A DNA stretch of 64,000 nt from [Clostridium] viride DSM 6836 (lineage in GTDB: Bacteria > Bacillota > Clostridia > Oscillospirales > Oscillospiraceae): contig JHZO01000004.1 in assembly GCA_000620945.1 (NCBI GenBank), forward strand, positions 1 to 64,000. Reading direction: 5' to 3'. Positions within the stretch are counted from its first letter, which is position 1. The number at the start of each line of letters is the position of its first letter. The translations under genes and the position numbers were made by a program. Shown piece by piece: positions 31,992 to 40,542 of the stretch. Under the pieces are notes generated by a model. It had not been told where the DNA came from. It saw only the letters and a list, made by a program, of their open reading frames with translations, and ran no database searches.

Positions 31992-33434
31992 TCAGCGCGG
32001 GGGCTTCCCCGGCTTTTTTGGACCTTTTCCACCCGTAGGACCCTTGGGCTTTGGTTTGGGGCTTCCATTGCTGATTCCCTTGGCGCTATCAATGTGCTGA
32101 ATGTTATTTTTATGGTTCGCTTGCTTCCGACGGGGCGTACGGCGCAGTGCCCGCAGGTAGCGGATGACAATGAGGAGGAAGAGGATGAGTAGTCCGATCC
32201 AAAGCCAGACGCTGGTGAAGGTGGAGACCACGGTGTTGACAATCATACGCAGCATGGAGTAGTCCACGGCATTGGCGGCCACGAGATCCACCGTTCCGTA
32301 TTCCTTTCCCTCGTAGCTTACGGTGACGCTGCCCAGAACTTCCCCCTGCTTTACCGGGGCGTATACGCTGTCGTGTTTGAGCTCAATGTCCTTTTGCAGC
32401 TTACTTGCCTCATAGGTGGTAGGCATCATGGCCTCAATGGCTGAGGATGGAACCGCAAGAACGTGAGAGACTCCTTTTCCGTTTTTCACGTTCACTTCCG
32501 CCAGCAGAGCATCCTTACTTAAAATGGTTTGCGGCTTAAAGTTCTCAAAGCCCCATTTTAACAAACGGCGGCTCTCCGAAAACTGCTTTCGGTCGATGCT
32601 GCCATCGGACTTAGTCGGGTTAGGGGCACCCAGGACAACCGCAATCAGCGCCCGTTCGTTCTTGCGCGCGGAGGAGGCAAGGCAATAACCGGCTTCCGGG
32701 GTGTGGCCGGTCTTAACTCCGTTGGCCGCACTGTAGGTGTAACCGGGGTATTTATTGGCACTCAGTAATGCGTTGGTGTTGAAGAATTTGCGCTCAGGGG
32801 AGAGGTTGGTTGCCGGAACGGTATAGGAAGGGGTGGACACAATTTTTTGGAATAAGGGATGGGTCATGGCCTGCTTTACCATGAGGTAAACGTCGTGGGC
32901 AGTGGAATAGTGGTCGTCATTATGTAAGCCATGGGGGTTCATAAAGTGGGTATTGCTCATACCCAGTTCGGCAGCTCGCGCGTTCATAGCGTCCACAAAG
33001 GCAGGGATGCTGCCACTGACCCGCTCGGCTAAAATATTGGCCGCCTCATTGGCAGAGGGAATCAGCAAGCAGTACAGCAGGTTTTCCACCGTCATTTGTT
33101 CCCCGGGCTGAATGTTTTGCGTGGAGGAGTCTTCCGTAATGTCCGACGGAGCATTGGCGGAGGCGGTGATTAGGTCGCTCCCTTTGAGCTCGCCACGGTC
33201 GATGGCTTCTAAGACCATCAAGGCGGTCATCACTTTGGTGATACTGGCGGGGGGACGACGCTCATCGCTGTTCTTTTCATACAGCACGGTGTTATAACTT
33301 GTATCGACCAAGATGGCCGCTGCCGCCTGCACCTCGCCCAGTTCCTCCGCGGCCAAAGCAGACGTGGGAAAGAGGGAGAGGAAAAGAAACCAAATTAGAA
33401 GAAAAGAAAGAAGCCTCTTTGGTGTTTTTTTCAT
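31992..33434 (-). CDS. dacF: D-alanyl-D-alanine carboxypeptidase (PBP5-like)
   Basis: Trims the terminal D-Ala from peptidoglycan stem peptides. The 480-residue protein has an N-terminal signal peptide ending near ALAAEE, active-site SITKVMTALM (SxxK), SAN, and KTGHT motifs. A PBP5 C-terminal beta domain, a transmembrane helix near residue 400 and a Lys/Pro/Gly-rich basic tail follow. The tail and internal helix differ from the usual amphipathic anchor. GAGG precedes the ATG. Symbol by class only; dacA/dacB-type relatives are hard to separate. Confidence 0.9.
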   Translation of the reverse strand: MKKTPKRLLSFLLIWFLFLSLFPTSALAAEELGEVQAAAAILVDTSYNTVLYEKNSDERRPPASITKVMTALMVLEAIDRGELKGSDLITASANAPSDITEDSSTQNIQPGEQMTVENLLYCLLIPSANEAANILAERVSGSIPAFVDAMNARAAELGMSNTHFMNPHGLHNDDHYSTAHDVYLMVKQAMTHPLFQKIVSTPSYTVPATNLSPERKFFNTNALLSANKYPGYTYSAANGVKTGHTPEAGYCLASSARKNERALIAVVLGAPNPTKSDGSIDRKQFSESRRLLKWGFENFKPQTILSKDALLAEVNVKNGKGVSHVLAVPSSAIEAMMPTTYEASKLQKDIELKHDSVYAPVKQGEVLGSVTVSYEGKEYGTVDLVAANAVDYSMLRMIVNTVVSTFTSVWLWIGLLILFLLIVIRYLRALRRTPRRKQANHKNNIQHIDSAKGISNGSPKPKPKGPTGGKGPKKPGKPPR

Positions 33435-33474
33435 AGGAAAGCCTCATTTTCTGTGATATAATTACTAACGAATT

Positions 33475-33503
33475 ATTATACCAAAGAACAAAGAAAGACG
33501 CAA
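33475..33503 (-). promoter_or_regulatory. Promoter of the carboxypeptidase gene
   Basis: Minus strand TTGCGT (33503-33498), 17-base spacer, TATAAT (33480-33475). Confidence 0.7.
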
Positions 33504-33522
33504 CGGGAGAAGTGGAGTTAAA

Positions 33523-33915
33523 ATGACAAAGTTAACGAAGGTGGAGCGCTGGATTTTTCTCTTGACCATGGTCTTTTTCCTGTGCACCATTGGCTACTTC
33601 ATTCTGCAAAACCAATACAAAGACCTAACGTACGTGATGGCAGAGCGGGTGCCGGAGGGCATCGTACTTCCTTCCAATCCTTCCGAGAACTCGGTGCCCG
33701 GCATCCTAGAAGGGGAGCGCATCAACCTGAATACGGCTCCAAAGGAGGATCTGATGCGTCTGCCTGGTATTGGGGAGGTACGTGCCACGGATATCATCAC
33801 CTATCGTACAACAAAGGGTCTATTTACTCAGCCAGAAGAGATTATGAAGATATCGGGCATTGGGGAAAAAACCTATGAAAAGCTAGCACCCTACATCTGT
33901 GTTTCGGACGAATGA
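33523..33915 (+). CDS. comEA: ComEA-like helix-hairpin-helix protein
   Basis: A 130-residue protein with one N-terminal transmembrane helix (about residues 10-28) and a short linker. A double helix-hairpin-helix DNA-binding domain follows (INLNTAPKEDLMRLPGIGEV and EEIMKISGIGEKTYEKLAPY). This is the ComEA plan, a membrane-anchored receptor for incoming DNA, though other competence genes are not in the window. Divergent from the carboxypeptidase gene. Confidence 0.8.
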   Translation: MTKLTKVERWIFLLTMVFFLCTIGYFILQNQYKDLTYVMAERVPEGIVLPSNPSENSVPGILEGERINLNTAPKEDLMRLPGIGEVRATDIITYRTTKGLFTQPEEIMKISGIGEKTYEKLAPYICVSDE

Positions 33916-33945
33916 CGTGGTAAGGAACGGGAGGAGGACAAGTCC

Positions 33946-34632
33946 ATGCCAAGAATATTAGTGGTTGACGATGAAAAGGTTATGGTGAAGGGGTTAAAGT
34001 TTAACCTGGAAAACGAGGGCTACACCGTCGATGTAGGCTATCATGGAAAAGAAGCGGTGGACCTTGCCCGGCAGCAGAACTATGATCTGATCCTTTTGGA
34101 TCTGATGATGCCCGAGATTGACGGCTTAGAGGCCTGCATGCAGATTCGAGAGTTCTCTTCCGTTCCCATCATCATGCTCACCGCACGGGGAGAGGACACG
34201 GATAAGCTCTTAGGGTTTGAATACGGCGCCGATGATTACATTACCAAACCGTTTAACATCTTGGAGCTGAAAGCCAGGATTCGGGCGCTGTTGCGCCGCT
34301 CAGGCCGAGCGGAGCGGCAGGAGAGCAGCCACTTGGTCCGACAAGGCCCTTGGACTCTGGACACCGAGGAAAGAACCGCGCACAATGGAAGAGCTTCTGT
34401 GGAGCTCACCGCCAAGGAGTTTGATGTGCTGGAGCTCTTGATGCGAAATCCAGGTAAGGTATATAGCCGGGAGCAACTGCTCAATTTGGTCTGGGGCTAT
34501 GAGTACACCGGTGACTATCGCACCGTGGATGTTCATGTCCGTCGACTCCGTGAAAAGATGGAGGAAACGCCCGCTGATCCGGTGTATATCTTGACGAAGT
34601 GGGGAGTTGGCTACTATTTCAAGAAAGATTGA
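33946..34632 (+). CDS. OmpR/PhoB-family response regulator
   Basis: A 228-residue protein. The receiver domain has acidic pocket DDE, the phosphoacceptor Asp in LILLDLMMP (about residue 53), conserved Thr in MLTARG and Lys in ITKPFN. The C-terminal winged helix carries DYRTVDVHVRRLREKM. GGGAGGA lies before the ATG. Its stop overlaps the kinase frame, so the pair is cotranslated. PhoP-like by sequence; the regulon is unknown. Confidence 0.93.
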   Translation: MPRILVVDDEKVMVKGLKFNLENEGYTVDVGYHGKEAVDLARQQNYDLILLDLMMPEIDGLEACMQIREFSSVPIIMLTARGEDTDKLLGFEYGADDYITKPFNILELKARIRALLRRSGRAERQESSHLVRQGPWTLDTEERTAHNGRASVELTAKEFDVLELLMRNPGKVYSREQLLNLVWGYEYTGDYRTVDVHVRRLREKMEETPADPVYILTKWGVGYYFKKD

Positions 34633-36079
34633 ATGGAAGGCAGGGCTTCACCGTCTGCTTCGACGCATACAGCAAATGCTGCGCGGTGGCTCGATTCAGG
34701 TCAAGCTGCTGTTTGCCTATACCAGTGTCATTGTGGCAGTGCTGATTTTGCTCAACACCTATCCGCTCTTTATGACGCAGAATATGATGTTTCAATCCAA
34801 GCGAACGGCATTGGAGGGACAGGCCCTTCTCATTGCCAATACGCTTCCGGTGGCGGAAAAGCTGACGGTGGAATCGGTGGAGCAATCCATCAGCCTGCTG
34901 GAAGATTTGAGCTACAGTCGCATTATGGTCACCAACGAAGCCGGTTTGGTGCTCTATGATACGAACGAGACCCCCATGAACGGGCGCTATGCCCTGGCCA
35001 GCGGATTGGTTTCCGCCCTACACGGCAACGATGTGTTTTATGGGGAATATCAAAATGGTGTATTTCGCAGTTGGGCAGCCTCTCCTGTGGTGGCGCGTGG
35101 TCGCATCATTGGCGCTGTGTATCTCTACGATTCCGATGAAGGGCAAGGCCTCTTGTTGCGAGAGATTCAAAACAATTTACGGGTAATTTCCATTCTGGTC
35201 TGCTTTCTGGTCATTGTGATTTCCATCCTGCTCTCTCGGGTGTTTACCACGAGAATTGCCGCGCTCCTAGGTGCCATTCAAATGGTGCGCGAAGGGGAGT
35301 ATACCCACCGCATCAAGGTGGAGGGCAGGGATGAGCTATCCCAGCTGGGAGAAGAGTTCAATGAGTTAACGGGGCGCTTACAGGTCACGGAGGAGGCGCG
35401 CCGCCGCTTTGTTTCCGATGCCTCCCATGAATTGAAAACTCCCTTAGCCTCCATTAAGCTTCTGACGGATTCCATCCTACAGGGAACCATGGATGCAGAG
35501 ACCACACGTGAGTTTGTCACGGATATTGGTGAGGCGGCCGACCGGCTGATCGGTATCAGTGAAGACCTCTTGACCCTCAACCGCTTAGATGCCGGACAAA
35601 AGAGAAAGGCAGAACCCGTCGATCTCTCCGTGGTGGCCGAGACGACCTGCTTACTCTTGATGCCACTGGCGCAAGCGGCTCAGGTAAGGATCAAAACCAA
35701 GCTGGAGAAAGAATGCCTTGTCTATGCTCACGAGGGAGAGCTCTCCCGGGTCATTTCGAACCTGATGGAAAATGCCATCAAGTATAACTTTCCCGAAGGG
35801 TATATAAACCTTTCCATTCATAAGAACGACACGGAGGTTATTTTGATCGTGGAGGACTCCGGCGTGGGGATTCCAGAGGAGGACCTTCCGCATATCTTTG
35901 AGCGCTTCTATCGGGTGGATAAAGCCAGATCCCGGGAAGCGGGTGGCACCGGGCTGGGACTTGCCATCGTTTCAGAAACGGTGCGCATTCACGGCGGGGA
36001 GATTCGTGCCGAAAAACGCACAGAAGGCGGCCTTCGTATGACGGTTCGCTTTCCCCGCTGGAAGGAGGAAGAACCATGA
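34607..36079 (+). CDS. Membrane sensor histidine kinase (PhoR-like)
   Basis: About 490 residues: transmembrane helix 1 (near 35-55), extracytoplasmic sensor of about 130 residues, transmembrane helix 2 (near 190-210) and a HAMP linker. The dimerisation helix has the phospho-His in SHELKTPLASIK, and the ATPase domain has N box NAIKYN, DSGVGI and GGTGLGLAI. It phosphorylates the regulator just upstream. The start is uncertain: TTG 34607 overlaps the regulator and abuts GGGGAG without spacing; ATG 34676 lacks a ribosome binding site. Confidence 0.92.
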   Translation: MATISRKIEWKAGLHRLLRRIQQMLRGGSIQVKLLFAYTSVIVAVLILLNTYPLFMTQNMMFQSKRTALEGQALLIANTLPVAEKLTVESVEQSISLLEDLSYSRIMVTNEAGLVLYDTNETPMNGRYALASGLVSALHGNDVFYGEYQNGVFRSWAASPVVARGRIIGAVYLYDSDEGQGLLLREIQNNLRVISILVCFLVIVISILLSRVFTTRIAALLGAIQMVREGEYTHRIKVEGRDELSQLGEEFNELTGRLQVTEEARRRFVSDASHELKTPLASIKLLTDSILQGTMDAETTREFVTDIGEAADRLIGISEDLLTLNRLDAGQKRKAEPVDLSVVAETTCLLLMPLAQAAQVRIKTKLEKECLVYAHEGELSRVISNLMENAIKYNFPEGYINLSIHKNDTEVILIVEDSGVGIPEEDLPHIFERFYRVDKARSREAGGTGLGLAIVSETVRIHGGEIRAEKRTEGGLRMTVRFPRWKEEEP

Positions 36080-36984
36080 GAAGAGGGTACTTACTAGCCA
36101 TGTTGCTTCTTCTTACCTGCATTCTTGGTGCTTGTTCCTTGGGGGGAGGCAACATCACGGCCTCCTACGAGCTGTATTTTCCCAGCAAGGACAAAGATTT
36201 CGGCGCTCCGGCGCTTCGTTCGGAAACCTGCCAGATTCAAGATGGGGAAGAGGCCATTCCGGAACTGTTGCGCCTTCTGCTCAAGGGGCCTTCCACGGAA
36301 TCCTTGCAAGCCGTGATTCCTGCTGGGGTGACGGTGCGTGATTGGAACGTAAAGGATGGGGTGCTTACCGTGGACTTTTCCAGCCAATACGGCATGCTTT
36401 CCGGGATTGATTTGACTTTAGCGGATTATAGTGTTACCATGAGCCTCAGCCAAGTGCCAGAAGTCACGTCCGTTGTGACTATGGTGGAGGGAGAGCGGAT
36501 TAGCTATCGCGATCGAGAGACCCTAAAAGAGGACGATGTGTTGTTTGGCGTCTCTCGCAATGAGCCCATGCGACATCAGATCACGCTCTTTTTCCCGCGG
36601 AAGGATCGAGAGGATTTCGGGCAAGAAAGCCGAACCCTGCTCCTGACTCAAGACGACAGTCTGCTTCCGGCGGTCTTAAGTGCTTTGGTGGCAGGACCCG
36701 AGAGCCGTGGGTTTGAATCCGTGCTTTGGGAAGGGGATGTCATTTCCTCCGAACTTAAGGACGGAGCCTGTTCGCTGAACCTATCCCATGAGTTTTACGC
36801 ACGAGCATCCCAAGATCCGGCCGTGGCCGCGCGAAACCTCAAGTCCATACTCAATACCCTATTTGAATTGGAAACCATCGGATCGGTACGCTTTCTACAA
36901 AATGGGGAGCGGGTAGATGCCTATGGGCCCATATCCATAAAAGAAGTGATGGTCAAACATCATTTGCCTGCGGAACTAAGCTAG
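36076..36984 (+). CDS. GerMN-domain lipoprotein
   Basis: A 302-residue exported lipoprotein: the signal peptide ends in lipobox LGAC (Cys about residue 20). Two GerMN-type domains follow, each with an LLKGP/LVAGP motif before a strand pattern ending LTVDFS or CSLNLS. GerM in Bacillus is needed for forespore channel assembly and germination. Here the gene overlaps the kinase stop by four bases (ATGA), so it is the third member of the signalling operon, perhaps an accessory sensor. That role is inferred. Confidence 0.82.
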   Translation: MRRGYLLAMLLLLTCILGACSLGGGNITASYELYFPSKDKDFGAPALRSETCQIQDGEEAIPELLRLLLKGPSTESLQAVIPAGVTVRDWNVKDGVLTVDFSSQYGMLSGIDLTLADYSVTMSLSQVPEVTSVVTMVEGERISYRDRETLKEDDVLFGVSRNEPMRHQITLFFPRKDREDFGQESRTLLLTQDDSLLPAVLSALVAGPESRGFESVLWEGDVISSELKDGACSLNLSHEFYARASQDPAVAARNLKSILNTLFELETIGSVRFLQNGERVDAYGPISIKEVMVKHHLPAELS

Positions 36985-37050
36985 CCATAAGCAAGTATAC
37001 CGGCAAGCAAAGTATCCTTCGGATAGAAAAGCAACAAGAGAAAGGATGTC

Positions 37051-38337
37051 ATGATGAGTCAGTACAACCAAGGAACCGACTGTATTCACGCAGGATACAG
37101 ACCCCAAAACGGGGAGCCACGCAACATTCCCATCATTCAAAGCACCACCTTCCGCTATGAAACCAGCCAGCAAATGGGAGCACTGTTTGATCTGGAGGCC
37201 TCGGGGTATTTTTACACTCGCCTACAAAACCCCACCAACGATCATGTTGCCGCCAAGATTGCAGCGTTGGAGGGCGGCACAGCGGCCATGCTGACCTCAT
37301 CGGGACAAGCGGCCAGTTTCTTCGCCATCTTTAACATCTGTTCTGCGGGCGATCATGTGGTGGCATCCTCGGCCATTTACGGAGGAACCTATAATCTGTT
37401 TGCCGTCACCATGAAGCGTATGGGCATTTCCTTTACCTTTGTGGATCCGAATTGCAGTGAGGAAGAGCTGCACGCAGCCTTCCGCCCCGAAACCCGCGCC
37501 ATGTTTGGCGAAACGATTGCCAATCCGGCCCTCAGGGTCCTCGACATTGAATTGTATGCGCGTGTTGCCCACCAGCATGGGGTTCCCCTCATCATTGACA
37601 ATACCTTTGCTACCCCCATCAACTGCCGGCCCTTCGAGTTTGGCGCCGACATCGTCATTCACTCCACCACCAAGTACATGGACGGGCATGCCAACTGCGT
37701 GGGCGGTGCCATTGTGGATTCCGGCAAGTTCGACTGGACAAAGTATGCCGATAAGTACCCCGGCCTCACCACACCCGATGCCAGCTATCATGGAGTCACC
37801 TACACCGAGCGCTTTGGGATTGAGGGTGCTTACATCACCAAGGCCACCGTACAGCTCATGCGTGACTTTGGCTGTATCCCTGCGCCTATGAATTCTTACC
37901 TACTAAACGTTGGTTTGGAGACCCTTCACCTTCGTGTGCCCAAGCACTGTGAGAATGCTTTGAAGGTGGCCGAATATGTGAAAAAGCACCCCAAAATTTC
38001 TTGGGTGCGCTATCCGGGCCTTGCGGATGACCCCAGCTTTGCCTTGGCACAGAAGTATCTTCCCAAGGGAAGCTGTGGCGTAGTTACCTTTGGGGTAAAG
38101 GGCGGTCGCGATGCTGCGGAAGCCTTTATGGGAGGGCTTAGCCTTGCCTCCATTGCCACCCACGTGGCCGATGCTAAAACCTGTGTCCTCCACCCCGCCT
38201 CTACCACACACCGTCAACTCTCCGATGTGGAGCTGATCGCCGCAGGCGTTGCGCCGGATCTAATTCGCTTCTCCGTCGGAATTGAGGATGCAGAGGACAT
38301 CATTAAAGACATGGAAGCGGCGCTAAACAACGTGTAA
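37051..38337 (+). CDS. metY: O-acetylhomoserine sulfhydrylase (Cys/Met PLP family)
   Basis: Makes homocysteine from O-acetylhomoserine and sulfide. A 428-residue fold type I PLP enzyme with TSSGQAASFF (phosphate-binding), IDNTFATP and the PLP lysine in IHSTTKYMDGH. The length and the long segment before the C-terminal HPASTTHRQL favour MetY over the shorter cystathionine synthases. AAAGGA precedes two adjacent ATGs. Confidence 0.88.
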   Translation: MMSQYNQGTDCIHAGYRPQNGEPRNIPIIQSTTFRYETSQQMGALFDLEASGYFYTRLQNPTNDHVAAKIAALEGGTAAMLTSSGQAASFFAIFNICSAGDHVVASSAIYGGTYNLFAVTMKRMGISFTFVDPNCSEEELHAAFRPETRAMFGETIANPALRVLDIELYARVAHQHGVPLIIDNTFATPINCRPFEFGADIVIHSTTKYMDGHANCVGGAIVDSGKFDWTKYADKYPGLTTPDASYHGVTYTERFGIEGAYITKATVQLMRDFGCIPAPMNSYLLNVGLETLHLRVPKHCENALKVAEYVKKHPKISWVRYPGLADDPSFALAQKYLPKGSCGVVTFGVKGGRDAAEAFMGGLSLASIATHVADAKTCVLHPASTTHRQLSDVELIAAGVAPDLIRFSVGIEDAEDIIKDMEAALNNV

Positions 38338-38392
38338 TCAAGAGAGCGGCCCATAAACGGTAGGTGCCGCGAGAAAGGATGGAGCCAGCGCA

Positions 38393-39256
38393 ATGGAGCA
38401 AAAAAGGGGTAACCTTCTCATTTTTATTGCGGCTATGCTGTTTAGCCTTGGCGGACTGTGCATCAAGTTTATCCCTTGGAATGGAATCGCAATCAACGGA
38501 GGACGCACGCTCCTCTCGAGTATGCTGTTGCTGGCTTACCTGCGTTACAACAAACAGAAACTCATTATTTCTAAGGGAACCTTGATTGGGGCAGCTTGTA
38601 TCTTTTTTACCAATGTGCTTTATAGCTATGCCAACACCATGACCACCGCAGCCAATGCCATACTCTTGCAGTTTGTTGCACCGGTGTTCGTGATTCTCAT
38701 TCTGTGGATCTTTTTCCGGGAGAGACCGAAGCGCGTGGACATCACCGCCTGCATCCTGGTATTTGGCGGCATTGCCTGCTTTGTGCTGGATGGACTGGGC
38801 AGTGGACACATGCTGGGGAACTTTCTTGCCCTGCTCTCCGGCCTTGCTTACGCTGGCGTGTTTTTAATGAACCGCATACCGGGTGGGGATTCCTTTTCCG
38901 CCACCATTCTAGGGCAGCTGACCGGGGCATTGGTGGGTATCCCCTTCATCCTGCGGGAGACGGATTTTTCCTCCACCACCCTCATTGCCGTGGTGGTGCT
39001 GGGCGTGTTCCAAATGGGAACCGGCTATCTCTTCTTCTGCACGGGCATCAAGAAAACAACGCCAGTGACCGCCGTACTCATATCCGGTGTGGAGCCGATT
39101 ATGAATCCGCTGCTGGTTGCTATCTTCGTGGGAGAAATGATCAGTCCCATTTCTGCCGTTGGCGGGGTGATTGTGGTTGGAACCATTATGTCCTACAACA
39201 TTTTAATCGCCAAGCGGCAGCAGATCGTGGAACAAGAGCTGTCCACCCTGCCATAA
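38393..39256 (+). CDS. EamA/DMT-family transporter
   Basis: A 287-residue protein with ten predicted transmembrane helices in two EamA repeats (for example LFSLGGLCIKFIPWNG and LLSGLAYAGVFLMNRIPGG). The family exports amino acids and other metabolites; the substrate cannot be read. Beginning 55 bases after metY and ending at a terminator, it may be cotranscribed with metY. Confidence 0.85.
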   Translation: MEQKRGNLLIFIAAMLFSLGGLCIKFIPWNGIAINGGRTLLSSMLLLAYLRYNKQKLIISKGTLIGAACIFFTNVLYSYANTMTTAANAILLQFVAPVFVILILWIFFRERPKRVDITACILVFGGIACFVLDGLGSGHMLGNFLALLSGLAYAGVFLMNRIPGGDSFSATILGQLTGALVGIPFILRETDFSSTTLIAVVVLGVFQMGTGYLFFCTGIKKTTPVTAVLISGVEPIMNPLLVAIFVGEMISPISAVGGVIVVGTIMSYNILIAKRQQIVEQELSTLP

Positions 39257-39261
39257 GGATA

Positions 39262-39303
39262 AAAAACCCGCCCTGCACGATGCTGTGCAGGGCGGGTTTT
39301 GTT
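39262..39303. terminator. Bidirectional terminator between EamA gene and icd
   Basis: AAAAACCCGCCCTGCAC pairs with GTGCAGGGCGGGTTTTG, with A and T runs on the two sides. Confidence 0.92.
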
Positions 39304-39312
39304 CTTGTAAGC

Positions 39313-40530
39313 TTAAGCGGAAAGGGCTGCTTCTAAGCGGCTACGGATGGCACGCAGAAGGCCCAGGTTGTCGGGCACCTCTTGCACATCGGAGGGAGCG
39401 TACAGAAGGGCAATATCCTCCGAGACAATGCCCTCTTCAAAGGTTTCCAGGCTGCACGATTCCAAGGTGTTGGCAAAGGAAACCAAAGCATCGTTTCCAT
39501 CCAATTCTCCACGCTTGCGCAGTGCACCGGTCCAGGCAAAAATGGTGGCAAGGGGGTTGGAGGAGATGCGCTCACCGGCTTGATGACGACGATAATGATC
39601 GGTGATGGTGCCGTGGGCGGCTTCGTATTCAAAGTTGCCGTCGGGGCTCACCAAGACGCTAGTCATCATGGGCAGGGAGCCAAAGGCCGCGGCGACGAGA
39701 TCGCTCATGACATCGCCGTCGTAATTCTTGCAGGCCCAAATCATGCCGCCTTCCGAGCGGATGACCTTGGCGGCCACATCGTCAATGAGGGCGTAACGGT
39801 AGGTCAGTCCGGCCGCATCCATCTTTGCCTTGTATTCCTTCTCAAAGATGTCTTGGAAGAGCAGCTTAAAGGTCTGGTCATAGTCCTTGGAAATGGTGTC
39901 CTTACAGGAGAACCAGACATCCTGCTTGGTGTCGAGTGCATACTCGAAGCAGGATCTTGCAAAGGACTGGATGGAATCGTCCCGGTTGTGCATTCCTTGC
40001 AGAACACCAGGCCCCTTAAAGTCAAAGATGGTCTTGCGGATCTCCACTCCGTTTTCATCGGTGAAGACCAGCTCCGCCTTGCCGGGGGTGGTGACACGGT
40101 GCTCGGTTGCTTTGTAAATATCCCCATAGGCATGACGGGCGATCACGATGGGCTTTTTCCAGCAGCTTACCACGGGAGAAACCTTGGAGAGCATGATGGG
40201 CGCACGGAACACTGTACCATCCAGGGCGGCGCGAATGGTGGCGTTAGGACTTTTCCACATCTGCTTGAGTTGATACTCTTCCATGCGCTGCAGGTTCGGT
40301 GTGATGGTGGCGCATTTTACGCCCACGCGGTGCACCTTAATTGCTTCCGCTGCCTGTACGGTCACTTGGTCGTCGGTGGCATCGCGGTTGGGAAGGCCAA
40401 GGTCATAGTATTCTGTGTTTAGTGCAAGGAAGGGATGCAGGAGTTCGTCCTTAATCATCTTCCAAAGGATACGGGTCATTTCATCCCCATCCAGTTCCAC
40501 GATGGGGTTTTTCATTTCAATTTTTGTCAT
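39313..40530 (-). CDS. icd: NADP-dependent isocitrate dehydrogenase
   Basis: Oxidises isocitrate to 2-oxoglutarate. The 405-residue protein belongs to the subfamily close to eukaryotic IDH1/2, not the E. coli type: N-terminal PIVELDGDEMTRILW, substrate serine loop KSPNATIRAAL, AHGTITDHYRRHQ cofactor region and the NPLATIFAW segment. ATG 40530 follows GAGGG. It is 12 bases downstream of the aconitase gene, so the two steps are coexpressed. Confidence 0.94.
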   Translation of the reverse strand: MTKIEMKNPIVELDGDEMTRILWKMIKDELLHPFLALNTEYYDLGLPNRDATDDQVTVQAAEAIKVHRVGVKCATITPNLQRMEEYQLKQMWKSPNATIRAALDGTVFRAPIMLSKVSPVVSCWKKPIVIARHAYGDIYKATEHRVTTPGKAELVFTDENGVEIRKTIFDFKGPGVLQGMHNRDDSIQSFARSCFEYALDTKQDVWFSCKDTISKDYDQTFKLLFQDIFEKEYKAKMDAAGLTYRYALIDDVAAKVIRSEGGMIWACKNYDGDVMSDLVAAAFGSLPMMTSVLVSPDGNFEYEAAHGTITDHYRRHQAGERISSNPLATIFAWTGALRKRGELDGNDALVSFANTLESCSLETFEEGIVSEDIALLYAPSDVQEVPDNLGLLRAIRSRLEAALSA

Positions 40531-40542
40531 CAAACTGCCCTC

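Noticed and set aside
36076-36984. Assignment as GerM sporulation protein proper
   Set aside because: The GerMN domains are clear, but the operon position with a two-component system differs from the Bacillus gerM context, so no gene symbol was given.
39382-40422. 346-codon frame antisense to icd
   Set aside because: Long antisense frames are expected opposite GC-rich genes; no ribosome binding site or recognisable domain, and icd on the other strand is certain.
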